Shown here: positions 9,847 through 19,723 of the stretch, piece after piece
Layout of the letters: each line of letters opens with the position of its first letter
Numbering within the stretch: the first letter of the stretch is position 1
Origin: Symbiodinium natans
Lineage: Eukaryota; Sar; Dinophyceae; Suessiales; Symbiodiniaceae
NCBI GenBank assembly: GCA_905221605.1
Contig: CAJNDS010002081.1
Span: forward strand, 244,976 to 308,975
Reading direction: 5' to 3'
DNA length: 64,000 nt
Position numbers and translations under genes: made by a program
The notes under the pieces: model-generated
What the model was told of the DNA's origin: nothing
What the model saw: the letters and a program-made list of their open reading frames with translations, nothing else
Databases searched by the model: none

Positions 9847-11924
9847 ACCCTAAACCCTAAACCCTAAACCCTAAACCCTAAACCCCAAGCCCTAATCCCT
9901 GAACCCGAAACCCTAAACGAGAGCTGAGGAGCTGACGGCCGGAACGGTCTGGAGCCCATACACGCCTCTCGCCTCACGCATTGCCCTCCAACCCGAAACC
10001 CTAAACCCTAAACCCTAAACCCTAAACCCTAAACCCTAAACCCTAAACCCTAAACCCTAAACCCTAAACCCTAAACCCTAAACCCTAAACCCTTCTTTGT
10101 GGTGGCGACTTGGGGGTTGATGGTTTCCGGGTCTGAAAAGGGAACCGTTCTGTGGACAGCTTCCTGCTTAAAGGCTTCACACGCAAAGCTTTGATAAACC
10201 CTTAAAACCCTGAAGCTTACATTTGTGCACCTTAAATCCTAAACCAGAACTCCTCCCAGGTTCACCGTGGGAATCTTGGACCACCCGGCCCTTGAAGGGA
10301 GCGGCATGATGAAGAGTGATGACCAGGACATGTAGTTGAAGGTAGGAAGGTAGCGGAGGATCAGCCTCTTCAGTGGACTTTGGTATTTCTGTTGCATCTA
10401 TGCGTACGGAAGATGAGTAGGCGCTCTCAAGCCAAGAAGATCCCCCATAAGCCCCCAAACAAACCCTGAGCCCTGAAACTATAAATCCAAAAGCCCAGTT
10501 GAACCCTAAACTTACCGAAAACAGCTCGGTCTACTACGGGACATTCGGACCATTCCAAGGAATGCGGTCACTGGAGCTATAGTGTGCGATCGCGCGTTGT
10601 GTAGCTGGTAGTGTGTAGCCTGTGGAGAATATGAGCAGTATAATATCGCTCTCCGAATTATGGTTCTGTTGATGTGAACCCCGCCCATGTTAACCCTAAC
10701 CCTAAACCCTAAACCCCAAGCCCTAAACCCCAAGCCCTAAACCCCAAACACCCTAAACCCCATATGTCGTATGCTGCAGACCCGTCAGAAAGGTTCAAGC
10801 CCCTGAAGCCCCGTGCTCCACCTGCACAGTCCCCTTATGTTAACCCTACCCCTTGAACCCTAAACCCTTAGCCCTAACCTTGAACCCTAAACCCGAAGCC
10901 CCAAACGCTGAACCCTAAAGCCCATAAAAGCATGCTCCGAGGAGAAGATCGTGTCCTGGCTGGACGAGCAGCACCGGGCATCAAAGGAAGTCCTCTACGT
11001 GGCCTTTGGCTCCGAGGTGTGACCAGGGGTTCAGGGTTCAGGGTTCAGGGTTTAGGGTTTAGGGTTTAGGGTTTAGGGTTTAGGGTTTAGGGTTTAGGGT
11101 TTAGGGCTTAAGGGGGCGGTTGAAGGATCTAAGGCACTCCAAGCCATATAAAGACGACCCCCAAACAGGGGAGACTCTCGGAGAAGGATTGGGTAGCGTT
11201 GCGAGCCTTGTTCAGGTAGGCAATGGATGGAGGTTCTCCATAGCACGCTGCCTGCAAGGTCCGCCTGTCCAAGGCGCACGCCGCACTTTTGGTGGAGACG
11301 TTCAAGAAGGGCGGCTTCACAGTCCTCTGGGCCTCCAAGGTGAAACCGGAGGTGCCTATCCCAGACCACGTGCTGGTGACGAAGTTTGCCCCGCAGCGCG
11401 CCGTCCTGGCGCACCCCGCGGTCTTCGGCTTCGTCTCGCACGGGGGGATGAACAGCGTGAACGAAGCCCTGGCTTTCGGGAAGCCCCTGGCCATCATGCC
11501 GTTCTTTGCGGATCAGATGATGGTGGCCGTGCTTCACAGAGACCTGGGGGTTGCCGTCATGTTGGACAAGACGGCGGCCACGGCCGATGACCTGGTTGCG
11601 GCCATCCGCAAGATTTCGACGGAGCCCTTCCGGCGCCGGTCACGTGAGATCAAGGAGCTCAACGAGCAGCGCCGGGACATGTCCAGGGCTGTTCAGGTCA
11701 TCGTCAACCAGGCAACTGGAAAGTTCTACCTGCACACCCCGCCGTGCCCAAACCTGCTGCTCCGGACGATTCCCCTGCTCGTCACCCTCGTCCTTCTTGC
11801 GACGTACTGCAGCTGTTGCTGCTGCGTCCGGGTGCGCCTGCAGAAGCCATGCTGGTGCTGCTGCGTCGGGAGGTCTGCGCCGCATGTGCCGCCCGCGGCA
11901 AGCGGCTCGAAGAAGAGGCAGTGA
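2966..11924 (+). CDS. UDP-glycosyltransferase, membrane-anchored, ~15 exons
   Basis: Family-1 glycosyltransferase: transfers a sugar from a UDP-sugar to small lipophilic acceptors, probably at the ER membrane. Exon 1 (2966-~3092, start in ACCATGG) encodes a signal peptide and VHVAFIAPP. Later exons, approximate: 4249-4360 ([20 protein letters not shown], the N-domain GH motif), 4794-4861, 5403-5493, 6041-6090, 6445-6507 ([11 protein letters not shown]), 6677-6745 ([11 protein letters not shown]), 6919-6977 ([13 protein letters not shown]), 7505-7585, 9048-9087, 9257-9340, 9926-9990, 10260-10305 (FTVGILDHP), 10931-11016 (ending VLYVAFGSE) and 11259-11924. The last exon holds [24 protein letters not shown], the donor-binding signature, then a membrane helix, Cys clusters and a C-terminal KKRQ. 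Phases agree at 6507/6677 and 11016/11259. The joins of exon 1 and of exons near 9.9 kb are uncertain. Confidence 0.9.
3106..3271. repeat. (TATG)n microsatellite in UGT intron 1
   Basis: Runs of ATGT/TATG broken by AAATGTATG and a short TACG stretch near 3223-3240. It lies just inside the first intron, directly after the GTATGT donor near 3093, so the donor itself resembles the repeat. Confidence 0.9.
3612..4178. repeat. (TATATG)n microsatellite, ~550 bp
   Basis: Nearly pure TATATG hexamers with a few TAGATATG, TATATATG and ATAATATATG variants. The YMYICIYV-type open frames on both strands here are repeat translation and not genes. Confidence 0.95.
4371..4427. repeat. Telomere-like TTTAGGG array (5' part of an intron)
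   Basis: About eight TTTAGGG units begin 10 bp after the exon end at 4360. They are matched near the 3' end of the same intron by CCCTAAA units at about 4722-4760, so the intron has complementary arms. Confidence 0.9.
4885..4966. repeat. Telomere-like TTTAGGG array with degenerate tail
   Basis: TTTAGGG units directly follow the 4794-4861 exon and grade into TTTTGGG. G-rich degenerate derivatives continue to about 5130. The facing CCCTAAA arm is at 5305-5367, before the next exon. Confidence 0.85.
5494..5775. repeat. Long CCCTAAA array
   Basis: About 40 tandem CCCTAAA units with a few point variants (CACTAAA, CCATAAA, CCTTAAA). The array starts exactly where the UGT exon at 5403-5493 stops being coding. 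Degenerate CCCTAAG/CCCTGAA units continue at 5910-6005. Confidence 0.95.
6612..6860. repeat. CCCTAAA arrays flanking a UGT exon
   Basis: Short CCCTAAA arrays at 6612-6642 and 6746-6860 lie on both sides of the exon at 6677-6745. The second abuts the exon end. This departs from the common TTTAGGG-after-exon arrangement. Confidence 0.85.
6990..7295. repeat. Inverted pair: CCCTAAA then TTTAGGG
   Basis: CCCTAAA/CCCAAAA units at about 6990-7112 and TTTAGGG units at 7195-7295 flank about 80 bp of unique sequence within one UGT intron. Here the order of the arms is reversed relative to most introns. Confidence 0.85.
7843..7871. repeat. (GA)n microsatellite
   Basis: About 14 uninterrupted GA dinucleotides within a UGT intron. 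Confidence 0.95.
8150..8262. mobile_element. MITE-like element, family 3 copy
   Basis: The ends are inverted: ACTTAAAGGTTCACGGGTAGTTAT on the left (shown without its last bases elsewhere) pairs with ACTATCCATGAACCTTCAA on the right. The interior holds AAGTAAGGTAACTATGG and GCCTTATTTAGGGCAC, which recur in the copies at 35205 and 45985. It is non-coding and lies in a UGT intron just before a CCCTAAA array. Confidence 0.65.
8277..8512. repeat. Long CCCTAAA array
   Basis: About 33 tandem CCCTAAA units with a small TTTAAACC interruption near 8372, inside a UGT intron and directly after a family 3 MITE. Confidence 0.95.
8975..9255. repeat. CCCTAAA arrays around a small UGT exon
   Basis: CCCTAAA units at 8985-9040 and 9119-9255 lie on both sides of the exon at 9048-9087. 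The second array contains CCCTAGA and CCCCAAA variants. Confidence 0.85.
9352..9405. repeat. 9-bp tandem repeat CCTGAAGCA x6
   Basis: Six perfect copies of the 9-mer directly follow the UGT exon near 9257-9340. In frame they would read PEA-PEA-PEA. Whether they are translated depends on the unknown donor. Confidence 0.85.
10005..10092. repeat. CCCTAAA array
   Basis: About 12 units in the UGT intron before the exon beginning at 10260. Unique sequence of about 160 bp separates them. Confidence 0.9.
11031..11108. repeat. TTTAGGG array after UGT exon 14
   Basis: Begins with TTCAGGG and becomes pure TTTAGGG, about 15 bp after the GTGTGA donor at 11017. It sits in the last intron of the UGT. Confidence 0.9.
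11259..11924 (+). CDS. Terminal exon of the UDP-glycosyltransferase
   Basis: The only long exon of the gene (221 codons including [19 protein letters not shown] at its start, after AG at 11257-11258). It carries the whole UDP-sugar binding block: [30 protein letters not shown] and MPFFADQ. Next come the basic/acidic [15 protein letters not shown] helix, a hydrophobic segment ([18 protein letters not shown]), two Cys-rich patches (CSCCCC and CWCCC) and a lysine tail ending KKRQ, which fits the KKxx ER-retrieval pattern. The Cys clusters next to the membrane could be acylation sites; that is inference. Confidence 0.93.
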   Translation, partial: VRLSKAHAALLVETFKKGGFTVLWASKVKPEVPIPDHVLVTKFAPQRAVLAHPAVFGFVSHGGMNSVNEALAFGKPLAIMPFFADQMMVAVLHRDLGVAVMLDKTAATADDLVAAIRKISTEPFRRRSREIKELNEQRRDMSRAVQVIVNQATGKFYLHTPPCPNLLLRTIPLLVTLVLLATYCSCCCCVRVRLQKPCWCCCVGRSAPHVPPAASGSKKRQ

Positions 11925-13300
11925 CCCGGCCGATGCGGAGGCTGGGCAAACCGGTGCTCCGGGTGCACGGCCCCACCAATTAGGAGAAAGCTTTGAGATC
12001 CGATTGCAGCACCTCGTGGCAGCGGAAGAGGGCGTCGAAGATCCTAGAGTCCTACGAAAGAGAGACCTAATAACTGCCCTAAATGCTCAACGCCCCAACT
12101 GCAGCTCACGAGCGCGGCGACAGCCACGCCGCGATGAGGCTCTGGGGCTCCAATCGGTGGAGATCCTGGGGTAAGCTTTCGCATCGTAGCTCGAAAGCTT
12201 CCCCCGGGTTGCAGATGCAGGATCTAGATTCTGAGGGGAAGTTCTGTGCAGGGGGTTAGCGGTTGCTTGGGCTCGGCAATGCCTACGCTCCCTCCTCTAC
12301 ATGTTTCGCATGTTTCAGTCGAAGGCCCAGTTGTGTGTAGCAGCTCCAACTCTTTGTCATCAGCCACGAGCTGCATCATCCTTTTGAAGTTTACCCACCC
12401 ACCCGGCCAATGGGTGCGTGGTGTGCTGCTGCACCACAGGGCCCACGCGTTCCAGCAAATACGAGCCGCTGCTGCACAGTTTGTGTTTGTTTGCCGCATG
12501 CTGGGCCGGAGGGAGGATGGCTTCAGGTTTCGGGTTGACCGTTTAGGCCTGGGGGTTTTCGGGTGTCGGGTTGAGGGCTTGGGGTTGGGGCTTCAGAGCC
12601 CTGATCCCTAATCTTCAAACGTTCTGAGCTGTGGGGCTTGCCGGGTGCATGCGAGCTTCACTCAACCGTTAATATCCATTCACCAGCTTCTCATAAATCA
12701 ACGCAGAATCCATCAACGATACGCCTTTTGACGGTGATGGACATCGAACTAGCGCGGGTGCCATCGCCGAGCTTCGACGTCGACTGCTGGTTGAAGTTCG
12801 CAGCAAAGCTTTCTCCAAGCTTCACAACCATCGCTTTGTGATGCTTCTTACCACCTTCACCGGTCGATTTTTGAAGTAGCTGCTTCACACTGACTACAGC
12901 CTTACACTTCTTCTCCCTTCGTCGGGATTCGTGCGGTGCGCGCTAGGGTCAGTTGGTATTGTTCCCATCATCTTATCTTCTTGTAGCTCTTGGACAGAAC
13001 GTAAACGACCAATCGCTCCGTTGACTTACCTCTCCTTCTTCAGTTGCTGCCGGCTGAAGCAAGTTGAGTGGCTTCAAGATCTTTCCACCTGTGTCAGAAG
13101 AAACTGCTTCGTGTGATTTCTTGCCCCGCGCTGTGTTGCTTGCTACGTAGCAAGAGAAGAAGAGAGAACGTGTGCTGGTGCATTCCTTGACTTTGGTTCT
13201 ATTCAGCCTTTTTCCATTTTCGATGCTGCTTCTGATTAATTTCGCTTTTATTCGGATTTGATCGCAAAGTGCCAGAGAAACAAGCCGTTTCATCCGGCGC
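11925..13300. other. Intergenic stretch downstream of the UGT
   Basis: No telomere-like arrays occur from about 11110 to 14085, which is unusual for this window. Open frames exist on both strands (for example minus-strand frames at 12691-12888 and 12973-13302, both with a GKK-x-H motif). None shows a recognised domain or clear splice structure, so I call no gene. Confidence 0.4.
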
Positions 13301-13317
13301 ATGCTTGGAGATTATGC

Positions 13318-13333
13318 GCCATCTTGGCTCAAG
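13318..13333 (+). other. Spliced-leader relict (DinoSL 3' end)
   Basis: GCCATCTTGGCTCAAG matches the last 16 nt of the dinoflagellate spliced leader (GCCATTTTGGCTCAAG) at 15 of 16 positions. Upstream bases do not match. In dinoflagellates such genomic relicts are known to mark mRNAs that were trans-spliced, reverse-transcribed and re-inserted. It lies 13 nt before an ATG that opens a frame on the same strand. Confidence 0.55.
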
Positions 13334-13345
13334 TTCAAAAGGAAC

Positions 13346-13567
13346 ATGCAATGCAGGCATGCAGCTGAGGCCCCAATCATCATGAGAAGTTCGAATGTTC
13401 ATGTGGCAAAATATCTTCAGCCCCTTCCTGATGCCCTTAATAAACTCCGAACGGCAGAGGGTTGCTGGTTCCATGTCTTCTGTGGCAAGAAGTCGTGGCA
13501 TGTGCTCAGACCCAAGCTTCCTGATGCCCTTTCCAAAAGAAGAGGGGGGGGGTCCTACCCTTCATAA
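13346..13567 (+). CDS. Candidate retrogene ORF after spliced-leader relict
   Basis: An intronless 73-codon frame starts at the first ATG after the spliced-leader-like 16-mer and ends at TAA. No domain is recognised. Two related segments, PLPDALNK and KLPDALSK, suggest an internal duplication, and the DNA repeats TTCCTGATGCCCTT in both. The minus strand of the same segment is also open, so coding direction is not settled. The case rests on the relict, the absence of introns and the absence of telomere-like arrays around it. Confidence 0.3.
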   Translation: MQCRHAAEAPIIMRSSNVHVAKYLQPLPDALNKLRTAEGCWFHVFCGKKSWHVLRPKLPDALSKRRGGGSYPS

Positions 13568-14084
13568 GGGGCGTTCTTTCAAGGAACGTGTATGTGAGTG
13601 ACTGCGTGGGTGTGCGCGCGTGTGCGTCAATGTATGTGTGTGTGTGTGTGTCCGTGTGCGTGCATGCACGGGTGGTGTCCACATGCTGGGTACGCCATCC
13701 GCCAAGGCGTATTGTGATGTCACGAGCCCAAAATGTTCCAGTCACATCTTCGCGACAGCCTTACGACAGCAGCGTGCGTCGTGTGCTGCATGGTTGCATT
13801 CTCGCAGTATTCTTGCTCCGGATGCATCAGTCTAAGCTGGCTTTGCTTTGAGTTTGAGCAAGAAACAAGGCGTGTGGAGCAGGACTGGGCCTCGGTCGAA
13901 CCTGGTTTCTTGGGATTGCTTGTGGCTTTTCGAGTTCGCTGTTGCGTTGTCTTCGAGAGTTTTCCTGAGCAGGATGCGAGTTTGACAAGCAAGAATGCCT
14001 CAAAGGACCCTGCCTTGTTCTGCAGCGTGAGTGTCTGCTTGTTTCTTGCAGGAAGTGGTCAGCAAGTTTCCGTCATCCACCTGC

Positions 14085-14350
14085 CCTAAACCCTAAACCC
14101 AAAACCCAAAACCCTAAACCCTAAACCCTAAAACCCTAAAACCCTAAAACCCTAAACCCTAAACCCTAGACCCTAAACCCTAAAACCCTAAACCCTAAAT
14201 GTACAGTGCATGAAGCATCGCGCAGGCACTGCAAGAAACATCGCAGCCCTCGATGGCCCGCATTCTGCGGAGCACTGAGTCGGTAGGTTGGGAGACTTCG
14301 ATGGTTTGGTGGTTTAGGGTTTAGGGTTTAGGGTTTAGGGTTTGGTGATG
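14085..14350. repeat. CCCTAAA then TTTAGGG inverted pair
   Basis: CCCTAAA/CCCTAAAA units at 14085-14198 and TTTAGGG units at 14311-14345 flank about 110 bp of unique sequence. Confidence 0.85.
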
Positions 14351-14464
14351 CCCTCTGTGTGCAAGTCAGTTTTCGTCCATGATGTGTTCTCTTCAGCAAG
14401 CAGCGGCTCAAATGCACAGCAAACACAGCTTATATGAATCAGGTGCAGGAGCTTAGGCTTTCGC

Positions 14465-14556
14465 AAAGTGGGGGTTTCCGAAAATACACCCCCAAATAGT
14501 AGGATCCCCTCATAATAAGGATCAACAAGGCACCCCTAATTTGGAAAATCCCAAGT
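14465..14556. mobile_element. MITE-like element, family 2 copy
   Basis: Left end GGGGGTTTCCGAAAATACACC; interior AAATAGTAGGATCCCCT and ATAATAAGGATCAACAAGGCACCCC; right end AATTTGGAAAATCCC. The interior recurs almost word for word at 51000-51073 and 60005-60112. Confidence 0.65.
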
Positions 14557-14837
14557 CTTGAACGGGAAGGAGGACATTGGGAATCTGACTGGTCTCCACA
14601 TCTGACATGGCAGATGCTCAGCCAGCCAAGCTGTCCAAAGCAGTCACTTGGCATGAAGGGGGGGGAGTTTAGGGGGTTTTAGGGTTCAGGGTTTAGGGTT
14701 TAGGGTTTAGGGTTTAGGGTTTAGGTTCCGTGATTGTTGTCGCGAGCGCACTCGCAATGCTGGGAATGCCGCATGATCATGTTCTTCACTGGTGCATGTC
14801 AAACTGTCGCTTCTTCACTTTGCACAGAGAGCTAAAC

Positions 14838-14913
14838 CCTAAACCCTAAACCCTAAACCCTAAACCCTAAACCCTAAACCCTAAACCCTAAACCCTAAAC
14901 CCTAAACCCTAAA
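14838..14913. repeat. CCCTAAA array before channel exon
   Basis: About 11 perfect units about 35 bp upstream of the exon starting at 14949. A TTTAGGG array of similar length stands on the other side of that exon. Confidence 0.92.
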
Positions 14914-14948
14914 GCTGATGCTCTTGAATCCTGGGTTTCTGCACTCAG

Positions 14949-17900
14949 GTCAGTTTTCAAGCCGCGGTCGGAGCTCCCCTGGAGATTGAGGTCGAGGAAC
15001 CTGAGGAGCCGGATGCCAGCCCGCGGGAAGATTGGGAGGTGCGAAGTGGTTGGAGGTTTAGGGTTTAGGTTTTAGGGTTTAGGGTTTAGGGTTTAGGGTT
15101 TAGGGTTTAGGGATTGGGAGGTGCGCAGTGGTTCGGGGCGGCCCGATGAGCGACGCCGTTTTGGCTTTTGCGCGGTTTGGGGTTGTTTCGAGCCGGGGGG
15201 TGCGGTGCGGCTGACACCGCACAGTGTATTGTATATGATACCATAATATATTGTACTATACTATATTATGTTATACTATATTATATTATATTATCTTATC
15301 TTATCTTACATCATGTTATATTATACTATATTATATTATATTTATATTGTATTATATTATACTATATTATATTATATGATATTAATATGATATGATATTA
15401 TATTATATTATATTGTATTATATTATATTATATTATATTATATTATATTACACTATATGATACTGCATGAACTGTACTGTATTGTATTGTACTGTCACAG
15501 AGTCTTGGCAGAGGCAAGCGAGATCGACTCGAGTGCTTTTCCGTCGACTCCCAGCTCCAGCGATGAAGAGGCGGGAATCGTCCGAGTCGATGGCCGGCTT
15601 TAGGGTTTAGGGTTTAGGGTTTAGGGTTTAGGGTTTAGGGTTTAGGGTTTAGGGCAAGATCATAGTTGAGGCGGACAGCGCAATAGTTGCTGGTTCAAGC
15701 AGGTCTGTGTTGGATTTCCACTGATTTCCAGGATTTGTTTGTTGCGTTTTGCGGCTTGTTAGTTTGTAGTTTTGTTTCTGCTAAGTTAGACATGTGCTAG
15801 TTGGACATGTGCTAGTTAGTGTCTTGTCGATGATTTCTTTCTGCTGTGGCTTCTATGGTCAGGGATGACGCAACGCGCCGACATGTGCGGAGGAGTCCAA
15901 AAAGAAGGAATTTCTCCATGACCCGTGATGCACGAACCCTAAACCCTAAACCCTAAACCCTAAACCCTAAACCCTAAACCCTAAACCCTAAACCCTAAAC
16001 CCTGAGCCTTCACGTACGTGTGAAGCAGCTTCGCAGACCGGAACCTTCGGTCGGGTTCTCGTCCCTTGCAGGGAATTTGGGGCTGGCGTGCACATCTCAT
16101 CTTGGATGCAGTGTGGATCATGTACGGATGACGTGCCAGGTCGTAATGTCGCCAAGAAGATCTTCGGTGAGTTCGAGGGTCTCGGACGCCGATTGGTGGC
16201 TCCGATGATTTGATCAGTGCATGCACAGGTGAATGCCTGCCTACGCTTGCATATTGCCGTATGTTGTCCTAGACGAGAGCAATGGGCTTCGAGGAAGGCC
16301 CGAATTCAGCAGAGCGCCCCGAAACCCTAAACCCTAAACCCTAAACCCTAAACCCTAACCCCAAACCCTAAACCCTAAACCCTAAACCCTAAACCCTAAA
16401 CCCTAAACCCTAAACCCTAAACCCTAAACCCTAAACCTTGAGCCGCACTGCAGGCTTCGGTCCGGTGAGCTCTACCGCCCGCCGCGCTGGGCCACGAGGA
16501 CGGAAAGCTGCTCAAGAGCAGCGTGCAACCGAGTGGGACAGAGTGCAAGAAAGATAGGGGTTTAGGGTTTTAGGGTTTAGGGTTTAGGGTTTAGGGTTTA
16601 GGCCCCGAATATTATACCCCCCCTACCCCCTAATATTAAATACCCCCCATGATAGTTGTATTACAGTATAGTGGGGGTTTTTCATATTAGGGGGTAGGGG
16701 GGGGTTTAGTATTAGGGGGAGGGGATTAGTGGGGTAAGTGCGTGCGGTCTCCATGAGCAACAACCAGTAGCGACCAGCCTTCTTGCGTGGCTGTTTTTTT
16801 TGCACGAGCTCTCTCCAGCGAGGACTCTTACCAGCTCAGCATTCCTCGTCTTCAACGTGGCCTTGATCATGCTGAACACGTTCTGGCTTGGATCTTTTGC
16901 GGCACATTTGGGGTCTTTAGGGGTTTAGGGGTTAGGGTCTAGCGTTTAGGGGTGAGGGTCAAGTTGCATGACGGCAGAATCTGATCAGGCTGTGACGTGG
17001 GCATGCATGTTTCTGGAGAGCCGTGCCAGGTATCCAAGCAGATGGCATCGTCATGTTCAGACAGCAAGTGTTCGAGAACATGGATGTCTATTACGTTGTC
17101 GAGAGCATCTTCACAGGCCTTCGCTCGATTTGCTGTTCCGGAGTTGACTTCCGACGGATGGCAAGGAGATGCTTGGGAGCATCACATAAGAGACTCCCCT
17201 AGCCTGCTGGGAGGCCTTTTCTTGGTGGAGCTTCTGATCCGCCTCCTGCACTTCGCAGCTCGCCTGCATCATATGGAAAGCAATGGGTGGCGGCCAAACG
17301 ATTTACTGAGGAACTTTAGCAAGTGAGTAAGAAAGGCGTATTGTATCGCGTCAGGCAAAATCCTTTCGCAAGTGAGGAAGAAAGGTGTGCTATGGTGTGC
17401 TGCATCGCGTCAGGCGAAATGGCAACTGTGGAAGGATCCCCTGTTGCTGGTAGACGTCGTGGTGATTGTGATCCTGGGCACTTGGAAATAAGCCTGGGCC
17501 CGCGGGGGGGCCACTTTGAATGGGCTGAATCAAGGCAGTTCAAGGCCTTTTCAGGGAGCCCCAAGGACCGGGCAACTAAAGGTCCTGCAGTCTCGACGTG
17601 AATCAAGCGTGCAGATGTCGTGCCCACGTGATCCCGCTTGAGCCGAGGGTCCCTGCGGTGGAAATTTGGATCTGGCGACCGCTCCAGATCTGGTCCTCGG
17701 ACATCACCATGACTGTGATGAGTCTGTTTCGAGTTCTCCGAGTAGCTCGAGGTGGGGGATGGGGACATGGAAGTATCGGCAACTCGTGGGTGTCGTGGCT
17801 TTCTATCATTGGTGGCACACTTTGCAGGATTGGCGTTACGAGGGGAATAGCACAGCATTAGCCCCAAGTCCTAGCAACGCGAGCAAACTTTCGAAGCATT

Positions 17901-19500
17901 CGCAAGGGCAAGAGGACAACGCAAGGACACTGCAAGGACAACCCAAGTGAGCCGGACTGCTTGAGCATTTTCCAGGGCAGTGACTTCTCAGTACTCAAAG
18001 TTTCCGGTACGAGTGCCTTGTGCGAACTGTTTCAGCGCCCTGGCCCTTGGAGAGAACATGAGGGAAGGTTGTGTTTGGTAATTTCTTGGGCAACTACGGC
18101 CCAAGGCCGAACACCAGCATGGCCCGTCCGCGCAGGCATCATGATGCTCGCCAGCATCAAATGGCTTCGACCGCTGTATCTGTCTGCCGCCCGTCAGCAA
18201 TGGCGTTTTCCGGGCCAAAGGCCGACTTGGAGCCAATTGTGCTCCAACTCACCACATCTTCTTAAGTGCGCAGGTGAAAACGAACGGCCAATCGCGGAAG
18301 CGAATAGCACGCAATTGAAGAAACATCCTTAAACTATCTAGGGGATCGAGTTAGGTCGTATGTCAGTTAATGGGGTAGCGGGCCCTCTGGGCAAGTTTGA
18401 TATCCGTTTGGTTCTACCCGGCGAGCGCTCTGCCATTCCTTGTCAGGCGATGGGCCTCAAGCACTCTTTCAGCTACTTGTTTGCCATGACTATGTACCTG
18501 GCCACCACGACCCTTAGCAGCACAACTGGCGGGGGGGTGTTCACCCATGGCACTAGCAAGACTGATAACCGCATGTAGCCATCTTAAAATACGAATCACA
18601 CTTGTGCTTGCCTGCCTCGGCACTCGGGCCGGTTTTCGGGGGAGGGGCGGGGGGTTGTCTGCTTGTTTTCCAGACGGGTGACGAGTCGGGATCCCCTCGA
18701 ATTTTGTAGTCTCCCTGGGCGTTTGGGAGGCCTGCCGAGGCCTCCGGCCCGAGTCGAATGTTAATTTAGGCACTGGCGCCAGGCTCCTTGGCGAGGGCCT
18801 GGCGTCCTGCCCCACTGCGAAGGCGGCGGTGATCGCAAGCGGGCGGGAGGGGCCGGAAGGGCTGTTGCCCGACAAAGCGGGGCGGGACGACCAGCATGAG
18901 GGAGTGAGGAGTCTTGAGGATTGGCCAACAGGGAGGGGCATAAGAGGGGCCGGGTCGAAGGAGGGGGGAGGGCGGGCTGGCTTGGTGGCGCATCGTCCGC
19001 TACCGGTTGGTTTGGGCTGGTGGGGGGGGGGCGGGGTGTACCCATTTCAGGCCTCCGGCCTCCGTGGCAACTATCCCTGGACGTGCATTGATGAAACCGT
19101 CGCAACAAGGCATTTTTGAGACTAGGGTTTCAAAATGTGGCCGAGAGAGCAATCAAGGTTGTTTGCTGCCTCTGTGCTTATATGCCAGCTTGTGGGTCCC
19201 AGCAGCCCAATCCACGACAGCCTTCCAGTTGTGATCCGTTCCCCAGCCGCAAGAGAAAGCATGTCGATGTAATTTGCACAGGTGGCAGCAAAGCAGGGCG
19301 GTTCGGCTACAAAGATCATGTAGCAAACGTAGCCGTCTGCTCTTGCTGTTAAAAGCTGCTGTTCGAAGCTCAGAGATCCGCAAAAGCGAAGTTGGGTTGC
19401 ACGGAAGGTGCTCGGTTCTCATCGGTGGCCTACGCCTACTTCACGTTAGTCGAGTGCTTGCTTGGAGGCCTCAGCAGAGACTTTTTGCAGTGCATATGTG

Positions 19501-19552
<52 letters not shown>

Positions 19553-19679
19553 CATATGCATATGCATATGCATATGCATATATATATATATATACATATA
19601 TATATATTTATATTTATATTTATCCATATGTATATATATATATATGTATATGATATACATATATCTATATATGTGCCAC

Positions 19680-19723
<44 letters not shown>

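Noticed and set aside
12691-13302. Minus-strand gene with a repeated GKK-x-H motif
   Set aside because: Two short frames share only a few residues, no splice sites or domain support them, and the plus strand is equally open.
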